Below, one piece after another: positions 35,844-45,717 of a DNA stretch of 64,000 nucleotides. The stretch comes from Ruminococcus sp. HUN007 (lineage in GTDB: Bacteria; Bacillota; Clostridia; Oscillospirales; Ruminococcaceae). Location: contig NZ_JOOA01000001.1 in NCBI RefSeq assembly GCF_000712055.1, positions 682,001-746,000 on the forward strand, in the 5' to 3' direction. Position numbers and translations under genes: made by a program. The stretch's first letter is position 1, and each line of letters opens with the position of its first letter. Under the pieces are notes generated by a model. That model was not told where the DNA came from. It made no database searches and saw nothing but the letters and a program-made list of their open reading frames with translations.

Positions 35844-36773
35844 ATGAAAATTATCAATATGGTTTATGACAGATCATTCAAACGAATGCTCACACTGTCA
35901 GAAAAAATGCTTGTCAAATTAGTTAACAAAGTCTTTGATAAGCAGTTTCCGCTTAATTCCAAAGTCACTTATCTTGATAGAAACAGTAAAAAAGCAGATG
36001 GTTCAAAGCTCGAAAAAGATCTTTACTTCTCAATCTGCGGTGAACGATTTCACATCGAAGCGCAGGCTTATCAGGATGATATGATCATCAGACTTTTCGC
36101 TTACGCAGTGTCAAGTACGCATGACGGATATGAAATCGTGGATGATACCCATTCAGTATTCAGAATGCCTATGCAGGCTGTTGTTTTCCTGAAAGACACA
36201 GATCGCTCAAAGGATAAGCTGTATATAAAACTTATTCTTCCGGACGAACAGGAAATTGAATACTCCGTTCATGCAGTCAGAGCACTCGGCTATTCACCGG
36301 CTGAACTTGTTGAGAACGACCTGGAAATCCTTCTTCCGTTTCAGATCATCCGACTCTATCGCAGAGCCAGGAACTATGATAAATATTCATCTGAAACCAA
36401 AGAAAAATTCCTCGCTGACTTTTCAGAAATGTGTAATGAAGTAGTTACTACAATCGACCGTTTACACGATGCTGGTAAAATAACTAATGATGAATACCAT
36501 GAGATGCTGGATATAACCAGAACACTTGAAAAGCATGTATATAAACACGTCAATGATATTTTCACTAAAGGGGCTGATAAAATGTTACAGGATAAATTTA
36601 TGTTTGCCAGTGATGAGCTGATTGCTGAAGCAATCGCTGTGAAGGAACAGGAACTTGCAAAAGCAATGATTCTGAATGATGAGCCGCTTGAAAAAATAGA
36701 ACAGTACACTGGTCTGAATGTCGCTGCGCTTAAACCTATAGCTCAGACACTTGGGAAAAAGCTTGTTGTTTAA
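35844..36773 (+). CDS. Rpn-like PD-(D/E)XK family protein
   Basis: A 309-residue protein. The predicted nuclease core has D59 (KLEKDLYFSICGE) and E72-x-Q74 (RFHIEAQAYQDD), the E-x-Q form common in Rpn-type proteins. It is followed by FAYAVSS and an LILPDEQEIEYSVHAVRALGYSP segment. The C-terminal tail (MILNDEPLEKIEQYTGLNVAALKPIAQ) is the helix-turn-helix-like end shared loosely with 20569 and 38189. AAGGAGATG precedes the ATG. It has its own promoter and terminator. Role unknown: recombination-promoting nuclease or toxin are the family precedents. Confidence 0.82.
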   Translation: MKIINMVYDRSFKRMLTLSEKMLVKLVNKVFDKQFPLNSKVTYLDRNSKKADGSKLEKDLYFSICGERFHIEAQAYQDDMIIRLFAYAVSSTHDGYEIVDDTHSVFRMPMQAVVFLKDTDRSKDKLYIKLILPDEQEIEYSVHAVRALGYSPAELVENDLEILLPFQIIRLYRRARNYDKYSSETKEKFLADFSEMCNEVVTTIDRLHDAGKITNDEYHEMLDITRTLEKHVYKHVNDIFTKGADKMLQDKFMFASDELIAEAIAVKEQELAKAMILNDEPLEKIEQYTGLNVAALKPIAQTLGKKLVV

Positions 36774-36790
36774 TTGAATATTTCTTAGTA

Positions 36791-36833
36791 TGGCGACTGT
36801 AAGGAATTAACACTCCTTACGTCGCTTTTTTAC
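36791..36833 (+). terminator. Rho-independent terminator
   Basis: GCGACTGTAAGGA and TCCTTACGTCGC pair around ATTAACAC, followed by six T. Nearly the same hairpin ends the remnant at 38189 (38714-38754). Confidence 0.9.
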
Positions 36834-36840
36834 TAAGGAT

Positions 36841-38055
36841 TTATATCTCCACCCCATTAAACTTCAGCAGCTCCCTCGCCGTATCGACTGAATCCACCCC
36901 CGTTTTATTCTTCACCGGCGCAAACTCCTTCTTTCTGTCCACTTCATACGCCAGACAGTCATCCTGCAGTTTTATCATATCAAGCACAAGCGTCTCGAAC
37001 TTGTAGGCATTCGGTTCCTCTGGTGTTACGATCTCGCCGTTCTCATTCATGTACTTTATCTTCTTGAAAGCACGGTGAAGAGGAAGTTTTACTGTCAGGG
37101 TCTTGTTAAGTTCATCGACACGGAAAAGATAATTCAGAATAACACCGTAGTTGTACGAAAGCGTACCGTCAGCTTCACGACTGTTACGCATTTCATCGGT
37201 CATTTCATAGTATTCGACTATAGACGGCCTGCCGTCTTCAAGGCAGAGCACACCGACCTTTTCGTCAGGATCTGCCTTGGCTACTACCTTCGCACCGGAT
37301 ACCTTTCCGGACTTTATGACTGCACCTATAAAGCACGGATCTGCTATCCTCTGAAGTACGTTATCAACGGCGAATACATTCAGCCATTCGATACCGGTTT
37401 CTTCAACGACCTTAAGCATTCCGGTCTTCGCCATAGATGCATACCATCCGCCGTTCCCGTTCGGAGCTGTGGAGATCTTTCCGGGAGCTGAAAGCATGAG
37501 CTTACCGTTTGTATCCACCGTAGGAAGCTGTTCCTGAACGAAGAACCATACGTTGTCGCTGTTATAGCCGAAATAATCATGCGCTTCGAAAAATTCGCGT
37601 GTCTCCCTGTTGTTATCCACACTCGTCATGACAAAAAGCGGCACCCACGCTCCTGCTTTCTTCGTCACTTCGAGAAGATTACCTATAAGGCACTCGAATA
37701 TATACAGTTCCCGGTCCACACCGATATTGAACATCCCCTTCGGATGGTCAAAACCAAGCCTGCTTCCCTGCCCGCCCGCAAGGAGAACTGCACCTACTTT
37801 ACCAGCTTTGATAGCCTTAAGACCGGCTTCAGTATACTTTTCCCTGTTCTCTTCGATCTGCTTAAGTGTCTTTGCAAACAACGGATCAAAATCACCGCGC
37901 TCCTCACCTGCCTCACCGGCACTCAGAACTGAAAGATCCAAATCGTTGATACTGTTTACCATTTCAAGCTGGTGTTCTTCAGGAAGCGATGCCAGATGTT
38001 CAGCTATGTGCTCCTGATGAAGGATGTTTAGGATTTTTGTTGTTTTATATTTCAT
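36841..38055 (-). CDS. UDP-N-acetylhexosamine/UDP-sugar pyrophosphorylase
   Basis: A 404-residue UDPGP-family enzyme that makes UDP-sugar from UTP and sugar-1-phosphate. The nucleotide loop is LLAGGQGSRLGFDHPKGMF. FVMTSVDN, a PNGNGGWYASM segment and AVDNVLQRIADP fit the eukaryote-type UAP1/AGX group, suggesting UDP-GlcNAc or UDP-GalNAc as product; the exact sugar is uncertain. The ATG at 38055 has GAGGTAG upstream; two earlier in-frame starts lack sites. It may supply UDP-GlcNAc to the polysaccharide locus. It lies between two Rpn-like cassettes on the opposite strand. Confidence 0.88.
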   Translation of the reverse strand: MKYKTTKILNILHQEHIAEHLASLPEEHQLEMVNSINDLDLSVLSAGEAGEERGDFDPLFAKTLKQIEENREKYTEAGLKAIKAGKVGAVLLAGGQGSRLGFDHPKGMFNIGVDRELYIFECLIGNLLEVTKKAGAWVPLFVMTSVDNNRETREFFEAHDYFGYNSDNVWFFVQEQLPTVDTNGKLMLSAPGKISTAPNGNGGWYASMAKTGMLKVVEETGIEWLNVFAVDNVLQRIADPCFIGAVIKSGKVSGAKVVAKADPDEKVGVLCLEDGRPSIVEYYEMTDEMRNSREADGTLSYNYGVILNYLFRVDELNKTLTVKLPLHRAFKKIKYMNENGEIVTPEEPNAYKFETLVLDMIKLQDDCLAYEVDRKKEFAPVKNKTGVDSVDTARELLKFNGVEI

Positions 38056-38188
38056 ATTTTCTACCTCGCATTTCATAATTTTTCCATACGTTTTATACAC
38101 ACGTTTATTCAGCCGTATTTTTTCGTACTTTGGGTAAAATTAATTTTGCGCTACAATATAGACATTGTTATTTTTATGTGATATTATA

Positions 38189-38686
38189 ATGATAGACTAC
38201 ACAGCTAAAGAGATAATACAGAAAAAACTATATATTCTTATTCCGTTTTATCTTTTCAATTACGAGAAACAGTTTAAAGAATGCAATGATGATGATCCTG
38301 AAAAACTTGAAGTTATTCTTAATGACCTAAGATATCTCGAAAAAGAGCTAAACGCTCTTGTGAACAAAGGAAAACTTGATTCACTGCACCAGAAAGCCAT
38401 AGAGAATTGCACAAAAGCCGTTTCAGATCAGCTTGCGCACAACTATGATAATGTAAGAAAAGGAGTTGATGACATTATGGTAGGTCCAATTTTAAATCTT
38501 GATATCTTCAGAATTCATGACGAGGCTTTTGAAGAAGGCATTGAAATAGGCAAAACAGAAGAAAAAAGAAATACTGCACTTAATTTGCTTAATACCAACG
38601 TTTCAGTTGATATTATTTCCCAATGCACCGGACTCTCTTTGGATGAAATCAATAAACTTAAGGAAAGCGTAAACAGCGAAGCATAA
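38189..38686 (+). pseudogene. Rpn-like gene, 5'-truncated
   Basis: Encodes 165 residues starting MIDYTAKEIIQKKLYILIPFYLFNYEKQF. This matches the middle and end of Rpn-type proteins, whose nuclease domain normally precedes this segment and is absent. A Val-Gly-Pro spacer, EEGIEIGKTEEKRNTA and the tail NVSVDIISQCTGLSLDEINKL follow. No ribosome site is clear. Probably a non-functional remnant, though the frame is open. Confidence 0.75.
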
Positions 38687-38713
38687 GCTTAGAAAATAAG
38701 TATATAATCAGTT

Positions 38714-38754
38714 GCGACTGTAAGGAACCAAACCCTCCTTACGGTCGCTGTTTT
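38714..38754 (+). terminator. Rho-independent terminator
   Basis: GCGACTGTAAGGA and TCCTTACGGTCGC pair, followed by TGTTTT. It is a sister of the terminator at 36791. Confidence 0.85.
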
Positions 38755-38881
38755 CTATCCCCTGCGAAGAACATCTCATCTCTCTCCAAAAAAGTAGTTG
38801 CGGCAGATATCCAGACTATCATAGGGAAAATTGAGAATTTCAGATTCTGCCGCGGTTTTATGAGTATAATTGCAAATAGCG

Positions 38882-39046
38882 TTAATTAGTTCTTCTGTTG
38901 AAAAGAACGTTATAAATCACTGTAATGCGCCTTTTAAATATAAGCGCAGGAGGTTCGTGCTTGGCAGCAACAGCATGTGAAACGGCGAATAAGCCGACTA
39001 TAAATTCAACTATGATTATGATAGCAATAATTAACACCAATTTCAT
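38882..39046 (-). CDS. Small single-pass membrane protein
   Basis: A 54-residue ORF starting MKLVLIIAIIIIVEFIVGLF with GGGAGG 9 bases upstream. The first 22 residues form one membrane helix; the rest is short and basic (KRRITVIYNVLFNRRTN). It lies 36 bases after the UDP-galactopyranose mutase stop codon, on the same strand, so it is probably the last gene of the polysaccharide operon. No homologue recognised. Confidence 0.65.
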   Translation of the reverse strand: MKLVLIIAIIIIVEFIVGLFAVSHAVAAKHEPPALIFKRRITVIYNVLFNRRTN

Positions 39047-39082
39047 ATGACTTACCTCCCAAAATTATATACATAAAAACTA

Positions 39083-40195
39083 TTAAAGTTCTTTTTTACA
39101 CAGTTCAAGAGCCGAAGCTATAACTGCGTCCATGTCGTAGTATTTATATTCACCAAGGCGACCGCCAAAAATAACATTCTTCTCAGCTTCTGCAAGCTTT
39201 TTATATTCAGCATAGAGCCCACCGTTTTTCTCGTCATTTACCGGATAGTACGGTTCATCTCCTGGTTTCCATTCAGATGAATACTCACGGCTGATAACTG
39301 TCTTCGGAAGGTCGTTGCCTTCTGTATCCTTACCAAATTCAAACCACTTGTGTTCGATGATACGTGTCCAAGGTGTTTCACGGTCAGTGTAGTTTACTGC
39401 TGCGTTTCCCTGAAAATTAGGCTTGTCAAGAAGTTCATTCTCAAAACGGACGCTGCGGTATTCAAGTGTACCAAGCTTGAAATCAAAATATGCATCGATT
39501 GGGCCGGTGTAAACCACCTTTTCAGCAAGTGAATCAAGTTCTGCCTTGTGTTCGAAATAATCTGTGTTAAGACGAACTTCTATGCCATCAAGCATATTTT
39601 CTACCATCTTGGTATAACCACCTATAGGAATACCCTGATAAAGTGCATTGAAGTAGTTGTTGTCAAAAGTTAAGCGTACCGGAAGACGCTTGATGATAAA
39701 TGAAGGAAGTTCCTTGCAATCACGTTCCCACTGTTTTTCAGTATAACCCTTGATGAGTTTCTCGTAAATATCACGACCAACAAGTGAAATTGCCTGTTCT
39801 TCGAGGTTCTTAGGCTCTCCTGTAATCTCTTTACGCTGTTCAGCAATCTTAGCTGCAGCTTCCTCCGGTGTAACTACTCCCCATATTTTATTGAATGTAT
39901 ACATATTGAACGGCAGAGAGAAGAGTTCACCTTTGAAATTAGCTACAGGGCTATTAGTGAAACGATTAAAAGTTGCGAACTGATTAATGTAATTCCATAC
40001 TTCAGTATTATTGGTATGAAAAATATGTGCGCCATACTTATGAACATTAATACCTTCAACATTTTCGGTATATACATTTCCGGCAATGTTCGGACGCTTG
40101 TCAATAACAAGAACACTTTTGCCTGCTTTTTTGGCTTCGTGAGCGAATACAGCACCGTAAAGACCAGAGCCAACTATAAGATAATTATACTTCAT
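39083..40195 (-). CDS. glf: UDP-galactopyranose mutase
   Basis: Flavoenzyme that converts UDP-galactopyranose to UDP-galactofuranose, 370 residues (normal length). FAD-binding start IVGSGLYGAVFAHEAKKAGK and KRPNIAGNVYTE; family blocks GAHIFHTNN, LPFNMYTFNKIWG, GYTEKQWE, RLPVRLTFDNNYF and FGGRLGEYKYYDMD. Implies galactofuranose in the surface polysaccharide. AAGAAGGAAAA precedes the ATG. Confidence 0.97.
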   Translation of the reverse strand: MKYNYLIVGSGLYGAVFAHEAKKAGKSVLVIDKRPNIAGNVYTENVEGINVHKYGAHIFHTNNTEVWNYINQFATFNRFTNSPVANFKGELFSLPFNMYTFNKIWGVVTPEEAAAKIAEQRKEITGEPKNLEEQAISLVGRDIYEKLIKGYTEKQWERDCKELPSFIIKRLPVRLTFDNNYFNALYQGIPIGGYTKMVENMLDGIEVRLNTDYFEHKAELDSLAEKVVYTGPIDAYFDFKLGTLEYRSVRFENELLDKPNFQGNAAVNYTDRETPWTRIIEHKWFEFGKDTEGNDLPKTVISREYSSEWKPGDEPYYPVNDEKNGGLYAEYKKLAEAEKNVIFGGRLGEYKYYDMDAVIASALELCKKEL

Positions 40196-40242
40196 TATTT
40201 TTCCTTCTTTCTGATATAAAATATACAGGTCTAAATATCGCC

Positions 40243-41253
40243 TTATGTATTCCTATTTTTTTTACATATTAATGATATCACTACTGGTATTCCTATACTT
40301 AATAATGTATTAATAGAAATGTTCAAATAAAAATTATCTATATGTAATTTAGATAATACAACTCGATTTCCAGCTGTAAAAATACAATGAATAACATATA
40401 TTTCAAGAGAATATCTTCCCAAGAAGCTTAATACTTTAACACGATAATAATCTCCATTAGAAAAAGCCAATCTAAAAATATAGATTAAAAACATACTAAT
40501 TCCCAATGCAATTATCAAATTATATTTTCTTTTCCAATATGTAAAACCATTGTTATAGCCATCAATTGAAAATCCATCTCTATCCATTACCATTATAATA
40601 ATAGATATGCTAAACAATATACTGGATAAAACCCGTTCTTTAGAATGATATTTTTCTTCACTTTTGCTAATAGCAATACCAAATCCAAAAAAAGCTGCAT
40701 AATAAAAGATATGTTTTATTTCAAAATACCCACCTATTGTATGAGGAATATAGTTACTTAGAAAAGTAATAATAAATAATATAACTATAGTAGTTACTTT
40801 GGTAATATGTTTTATAATTCCTTTAGAAAATAATAAATATAAAATCGCCAATACATATAAATACCAATATGGGTTTATTGTTTTTAACCACAGTAACAGT
40901 AAATCTATCGGTTCTACATCTACATTTGTATGCGAAGAGCAAATAATCTTAAAAACGCCAAACAATAAACTGAATATAAAATAAATCACAACTATATTGA
41001 ATAACTGTGTTTTTAAAGTTGCTTTTGATGTTCCATCTTCTTGAATATAAGCTTTAGAATAAACAAATCCACTTATTATGAAAAAAAGTGCCATGTGAAA
41101 TGAATAAATAATATTGAATCCACCGCACATAAAATCTTGCTTTTCCAAAAAATATCCAGATTTTATATATCCATCAAAAATATGTCCTAATACTACTAGA
41201 ATTATTGCATATCCTTTTAAACAATCTATATAATAAATCCTGTTTTTTCCCAT
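40243..41253 (-). CDS. Acyltransferase 3 family membrane protein
   Basis: A 336-residue integral membrane protein with about ten helices. The family start (YIDCLKGYAIILVVLGHIF, with the catalytic-region His) and SFHMALFFIISGFVYS identify the acyltransferase 3 (OafA/NodX-like) family. These proteins O-acetylate surface sugars or lipids. The AT-rich codon use differs from glf and rfbB beside it, as for other horizontally spread polysaccharide genes. GAGG precedes the ATG. Target sugar unknown. Confidence 0.88.
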   Translation of the reverse strand: MGKNRIYYIDCLKGYAIILVVLGHIFDGYIKSGYFLEKQDFMCGGFNIIYSFHMALFFIISGFVYSKAYIQEDGTSKATLKTQLFNIVVIYFIFSLLFGVFKIICSSHTNVDVEPIDLLLLWLKTINPYWYLYVLAILYLLFSKGIIKHITKVTTIVILFIITFLSNYIPHTIGGYFEIKHIFYYAAFFGFGIAISKSEEKYHSKERVLSSILFSISIIIMVMDRDGFSIDGYNNGFTYWKRKYNLIIALGISMFLIYIFRLAFSNGDYYRVKVLSFLGRYSLEIYVIHCIFTAGNRVVLSKLHIDNFYLNISINTLLSIGIPVVISLICKKNRNT

Positions 41254-41375
41254 TAATAAACCTCATAAAGATGTAACATGTTAATATTATTCCACAAAAC
41301 ACAATATTTTAATCTAATATAAAAACAATAAAGCAATATATTGATGTTATAAACGCAGATATCGTTTTATATTTA

Positions 41376-42407
41376 CTATACAACTTTAAATTTGCCGTAC
41401 ATCTTTTCGTAGTAGTCCTGATATTCTCCTGAAATGATAGTCTCCCACCATTCCTTGTTATCAAGATACCACTTGATAGTTTTCTTGATGCCGTCTTCAA
41501 ACTTTGTTTCCGGAAGCCAGCCGAGTTCATTGTGAATCTTAGTAGGATCGATAGCATAACGCATATCGTGACCCTTTCTGTCTTCAACATGAGTGATAAG
41601 AGTTTCAGGTTTACCAAGTTCCTTACAAATAAGCTTAACAATATCTATGTTCTTCATTTCGTTGTGTCCGCCTACATTGTAAACTTCTCCTACCTTACCC
41701 TTGTGGATGATAAGGTCGATAGCTCTGCAGTGATCTTCAACATAGAGCCAGTCACGAACATTAAGACCTTCACCGTAAACCGGAAGTGGCTTGTCTGCAA
41801 GTGCATTAGCGATCATAAGCGGAATGAGCTTTTCCGGGAAATGATATGGTCCGTAGTTGTTTGAACAACGTGAAATTGTTACCGGAAGACCATATGTTCT
41901 GTTATAAGCCATTACAAGAAGGTCTGCACCAGCCTTTGATGAGCTGTATGGTGAAGATGTGTGGATCGGTGTGGTTTCTGTAAAGAAAAGATCAGGTCTG
42001 TCAAGCGGAAGATCTCCGTAAACTTCATCAGTACTTACCTGATGGTAACGCTTGATACCATACTTACGGCATGCATCCATGAGAACCTGTGTACCGAGAA
42101 TATTGGTCTGAAGGAATATCTCCGGATTCTCGATTGATCGGTCAACGTGTGACTCTGCTGCAGAATTTACGATTATATCAGGCTTTTCTTCTTCAAAGAG
42201 TTTGTATACTCCTTCACGGTCACAAATATCGAGCTTTACAAAACGGAAATTCGGATTATCCATTACCGGAGCAAGTGTTGAAAGGTTACCTGCATATGTA
42301 AGTTTATCCAGACAGATGATTCTGTAATCTGGATAAGTATTCAGCATGTGAAATACGAAATTTGATCCGATAAAGCCGGCACCGCCTGTTACGATAATTG
42401 TCATCAT
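41376..42407 (-). CDS. rfbB: dTDP-glucose 4,6-dehydratase
   Basis: SDR enzyme making dTDP-4-keto-6-deoxyglucose, 343 residues. NAD loop VTGGAGFIGSNFVFHML; VNSAAESHVDRSIENP; TDEVYGDL; active-site YSSSKAGADLLVMAY; NNYGPYHFPEKLIPLMI; NVGGHNEMKN. The rfbACD partners are not in this window, so the dTDP-rhamnose pathway must be completed elsewhere, or another 6-deoxysugar is made. TAGGAG precedes the start. It is the last polysaccharide gene before the defence-like insertion. Confidence 0.95.
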   Translation of the reverse strand: MMTIIVTGGAGFIGSNFVFHMLNTYPDYRIICLDKLTYAGNLSTLAPVMDNPNFRFVKLDICDREGVYKLFEEEKPDIIVNSAAESHVDRSIENPEIFLQTNILGTQVLMDACRKYGIKRYHQVSTDEVYGDLPLDRPDLFFTETTPIHTSSPYSSSKAGADLLVMAYNRTYGLPVTISRCSNNYGPYHFPEKLIPLMIANALADKPLPVYGEGLNVRDWLYVEDHCRAIDLIIHKGKVGEVYNVGGHNEMKNIDIVKLICKELGKPETLITHVEDRKGHDMRYAIDPTKIHNELGWLPETKFEDGIKKTIKWYLDNKEWWETIISGEYQDYYEKMYGKFKVV

Positions 42408-42740
42408 TAATTACTCCTATTACTATATAATTGACGGAAAAGCCTTGCAAGTCAGTAAGGATTTACCCGTGCTTGTTGCTTAAGCTATATTAAAAGCAGT
42501 AATCGGATTGACAAATCGCTTTCTAGGGCAAGCGCCCATTTTTAAGACAGTCATCCATGCTTTCGTTATAGCGGTTCGGTTTATGCAGGTTGTGCCACAA
42601 TATGTGCGTTCGTGTCACCAAACATCGGGAAATCATGTATTGCTTACGTTATTAATACTCTTTTTCCATACATCGTAATCAAAAAATGGAACTATTAAAT
42701 TCTTATGTTCTATAGAACAACCTTTATACTCAACTTTCAA
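42408..42740. other. Non-coding gap upstream of rfbB
   Basis: No gene was recognised. On the minus strand, in frame after the stop codon at 42741, another 35 codons (KVEYKGCSIEHKNLIVPFF and on) look coding-like. This suggests the small gene upstream once ran further. No terminator or promoter is convincing. Confidence 0.4.
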
Positions 42741-43029
42741 TTACCCATCAGATATACACATTTTCTTTCTAAGTTCAGCTTCAATTGAAATCTTGGCTTC
42801 ACATCTTTGATTTTTTTCGAATTGTTTCAATGCTTCCACGCTAACTCTTTTATTGAAATTTTGATTATAGAGAATATCGGTAGCCAAAGCAATTTCATAA
42901 CATTTTTCTTTCAACAGAATTATACTGATTGCAAAATACCGATTTGTTAATATCAAGATTTAGTTCTTTAATCGACTCATCATCTAAATTCACTATTTTT
43001 ACAGAATAGCCGGCATTGTATAGAATCAC
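42741..43029 (-). pseudogene. Small unknown gene, probably frameshifted
   Basis: From GTG 43029 the frame reads MILYNAGYSVKIVNLDDESI through NSVERK, and then shifts. Removing one A of the five at 42903-42907 lets it continue CYEIALATDILYNQNFNKRV to ISDG, 95 residues in all. No family recognised. It starts 15 bases after the stop codon of the PIN-like gene, so it may be coupled to it. Decay is also suggested by coding-like sequence after its stop codon. Confidence 0.5.
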
Positions 43030-43043
43030 TTTATAAGTAAATT

Positions 43044-44057
43044 TTAAGATAAATCAGGACATTCTATTTGTTTTCCCATAGCAGCATATATGTTTATTGC
43101 ACGTATTCTTAATCTTTCATCCTTAGTGATAAACATTGAACTAACTGAACCATATAAGAGATGCTCAATATCTATTCTACTGCTTCTAATCTTTTTTTCC
43201 TTATTGTCCTTCTTAAAGCAACATATATCCATAACCTTACACAGATTATGAATAAATCCATTAATCAAATAGTAGTTATTGCAGTTACCGTTTTCTTGAA
43301 TAAATCTCAAATCATATCCAGCATGTAGACTTGCTAGAATTTCATCAACCATTTCTCTATGGTCAAATAGAAAAGTATTTACATTTTCACTGTTATATAA
43401 AGAACGCAAATTTTTATTTCGGTATTTAGAATATTTTATTTCTTCAATTTCATCATCAATAACACGATTATCCTTAGCCAACTTGATATCATCTGTTCCA
43501 TCAAATACTCTTCGATAACAATAAATAGGTGATTCTTGATAAATCACAAAATCTGATTCTGTAAATCTTATTTCATAATTGTTAGTAGCTTCCGAAATCA
43601 ATTTAATATATCGATCCACTATTTTTTTATCAGTAAACTGACCGGTCTCCAATATATGTGCTGGGCTATACGGAATCACATAATTATGCGGAATATCATA
43701 ACCAAAATCACCATTTTCAATAAACGGTATAAATACGTTTTGATCCAAATAACATATAGGAGATTTAATATTTGTAACAGTGCCTCCATTTTCTGTTTTT
43801 TGTAAGCCAAGAACATTTATCATCTTGTCTATATTATCTGTTTTTTGCATTATTAAATACTCCAATTTCATTTTATCTTTAGAGTAATGCTCATGCAAAG
43901 CTAACTCTATTAGTTGGATATATAGAATATCCTCTATATCACAAAATTCATTTTTTAATTTTATTATTTTATGATAGCTTTCCTTTAATAATCTAAAATC
44001 TCCATTTTCAATAAACTGATGAACTATGTCCTTGCATTTTTCACCTATAGAAGTCAT
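43044..44057 (-). CDS. PIN-like domain protein (predicted RNase-type)
   Basis: A 337-residue protein. The first 95 residues are helical. From residue 102 the pattern resembles a divergent PIN domain: D105 in CYLDQNVF, E137 in SPAHILE, D297 in DIEHLLYGSV and D313 in ITKDERLRIRA. The last block (H..YG....FIT.DERL) is characteristic of PIN-like proteins encoded in defence islands. PIN domains cut RNA. AGAAGGTG precedes the ATG. It lies next to the Septu-like pair within the same polysaccharide locus. PIN assignment is inference from motifs; alternatives cannot be excluded. Confidence 0.6.
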   Translation of the reverse strand: MTSIGEKCKDIVHQFIENGDFRLLKESYHKIIKLKNEFCDIEDILYIQLIELALHEHYSKDKMKLEYLIMQKTDNIDKMINVLGLQKTENGGTVTNIKSPICYLDQNVFIPFIENGDFGYDIPHNYVIPYSPAHILETGQFTDKKIVDRYIKLISEATNNYEIRFTESDFVIYQESPIYCYRRVFDGTDDIKLAKDNRVIDDEIEEIKYSKYRNKNLRSLYNSENVNTFLFDHREMVDEILASLHAGYDLRFIQENGNCNNYYLINGFIHNLCKVMDICCFKKDNKEKKIRSSRIDIEHLLYGSVSSMFITKDERLRIRAINIYAAMGKQIECPDLS

Positions 44058-44151
44058 AACAACACCTTCTCTTTATTGTATGTTATAATGCCATTCCAAT
44101 CTCCGTCAGGAAACTGTCACTAGCCAACAAATTCCATCTATTATTTTCTTG

Positions 44152-44314
44152 CTATAACAAACTTAACAAAACAGCTGGATTTTCCCACTTCTGTCCGCAC
44201 CTGTTTTCATAATCAATACCACAATTGATTAAAAACTTCAATCCGTAAGAGTAATATAATTTTTCGAAATCATTAGAATTCTTTGCTGTTTTCAAACTCG
44301 ATCACTTCATCCAT
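44152..44314 (-). pseudogene. Possible short gene remnant
   Basis: From ATG 44314 the frame starts MDEVIEFE. With one base removed from the four-T run at 44289-44292 it continues TAKNSNDFEKLYYSYGLKF to GQKWENPAVLLSLL, stop. The peptide looks coding but matches nothing known and has only a weak ribosome site. The rest of 44058-44499 holds no feature. Confidence 0.3.
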
Positions 44315-44499
44315 ACTGATTCTTACGTTTATTAATAAGATTGTTGCCGGAAACAACAATAAAGAATTCTCACTCGCTGTTTATGTAAGTGTATTTTCTT
44401 TGTTATACTAAATTAGGATCCGGACAATTAAACATTTTTGATCTTTTATCCATAATTGATGATACCAGTACAGCCGTTGAAACATGTAATGATTACCTG

Positions 44500-45717
44500 C
44501 TATCTTTTCAAAATATCATATGCAAGCTTAGATAAAGGTCGTGTCGAATCCTGTCCCTCTCTCCAACTGTAGCCATACAAGAATAATTCAAGCTGTTTTT
44601 GTGTTATGCTTAAATCTGTATCTATAATCTTGTATACCGCATCATCCGACGCTTGGATAAAAGTTTCAGACTCAAAATCTTCAAATATATTTTTCAGTCC
44701 CTTTAAATATTCGCCGTCATCAAAAATGCGTCTCTTAAGCATAAATTCACTTACAACGCCCTTATGTATTTGATAAACATCCTCGATATGGAACAATTCA
44801 TTACTTCTTTTTATACGTTCTTCCTTTTGATAATCAGAACATGGACTATGTATTTCTAAGGTTAATTTTAAATCTTTTTCATTTTCTCCAAGCCAGACTT
44901 CCAGCAATTTTTGGTGATCATTTTGAGGCGTTATTGTACTAGCCTTAAAAACAGCTGAATCATCAAAGGATTCGGTATATGGGTAAATAGGTCTGATTCC
45001 ATTATCGTCCAGAAAGCTCGATAATTTCATTCGAGAATTGCACACCTGGCAACTGGGAACAAAATTAAATAAGCTAAGTGAAAAAAGTGGATACTCACTT
45101 TTAGGATAAAAATGATCTAAGTCCGCAGTTGTCTTTTTTCGTTTCTTTGTACCTTTAGTTTTTTTCATATCTTCCCACGAAGTAATATATTGCCTGTTGC
45201 AATACGGACACACTGTAATATTCAGTGATGTCATAAGATCATCACGAAAAGACTTTTCATATTTAGTGTAATTGAATACTTTACTATACGGATTTTGCAG
45301 AATTCTCTCCCTTAAAAGTGATGTAAATCTGTTATTCGGATTTATGATGGTAGGATATTTTAAAGGATAATTCGGAAATGTATTCTCATATAAAGCAAAT
45401 TCGCCTTTCAGAAAATCATACAAATTCTTTCCTGAGTTTTTATACTTTGAAGGTGTTATGTTATCGAGTATTTTCAATATCATATTACATCGAGTAATAT
45501 AGCCACTCAAAGCAGGTGATTTTTCAATATCCGAATACTCAAGCTTCAAGAAAGCTCTTATTTTTTCTTCTGATACCACACCATTTTCTTTAAACAATGC
45601 AGCAATATCTGCTGAAAAATTACTAATCTCATTTTCAAGATCAGATTTTATTTTTGATGCTATTTTTTCGGCATATTCATTTTGTGTTTCAGTATCAAAC
45701 CATTGTATTTTTATCAT
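44500..45717 (-). CDS. HNH nuclease, PtuB-like (Septu-type defence)
   Basis: A 405-residue protein with an HNH nuclease in its middle: zinc cysteines CPYCNRQY (about residue 168), core ADLDHFYPKSEYPLFSLSLFN and CQVCNSRMK. Its first 22 bases overlap the ATPase gene, so the two are coupled in the order ATPase then HNH, as in Septu (PtuA-PtuB) anti-phage systems. It is longer than most PtuB proteins, with an N-terminal helical part (1-150) and a C-terminal part (270-405). The C-terminal part may bind the ATPase or nucleic acid. AAGGTGAG precedes the ATG. Confidence 0.83.
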   Translation of the reverse strand: MIKIQWFDTETQNEYAEKIASKIKSDLENEISNFSADIAALFKENGVVSEEKIRAFLKLEYSDIEKSPALSGYITRCNMILKILDNITPSKYKNSGKNLYDFLKGEFALYENTFPNYPLKYPTIINPNNRFTSLLRERILQNPYSKVFNYTKYEKSFRDDLMTSLNITVCPYCNRQYITSWEDMKKTKGTKKRKKTTADLDHFYPKSEYPLFSLSLFNFVPSCQVCNSRMKLSSFLDDNGIRPIYPYTESFDDSAVFKASTITPQNDHQKLLEVWLGENEKDLKLTLEIHSPCSDYQKEERIKRSNELFHIEDVYQIHKGVVSEFMLKRRIFDDGEYLKGLKNIFEDFESETFIQASDDAVYKIIDTDLSITQKQLELFLYGYSWREGQDSTRPLSKLAYDILKR

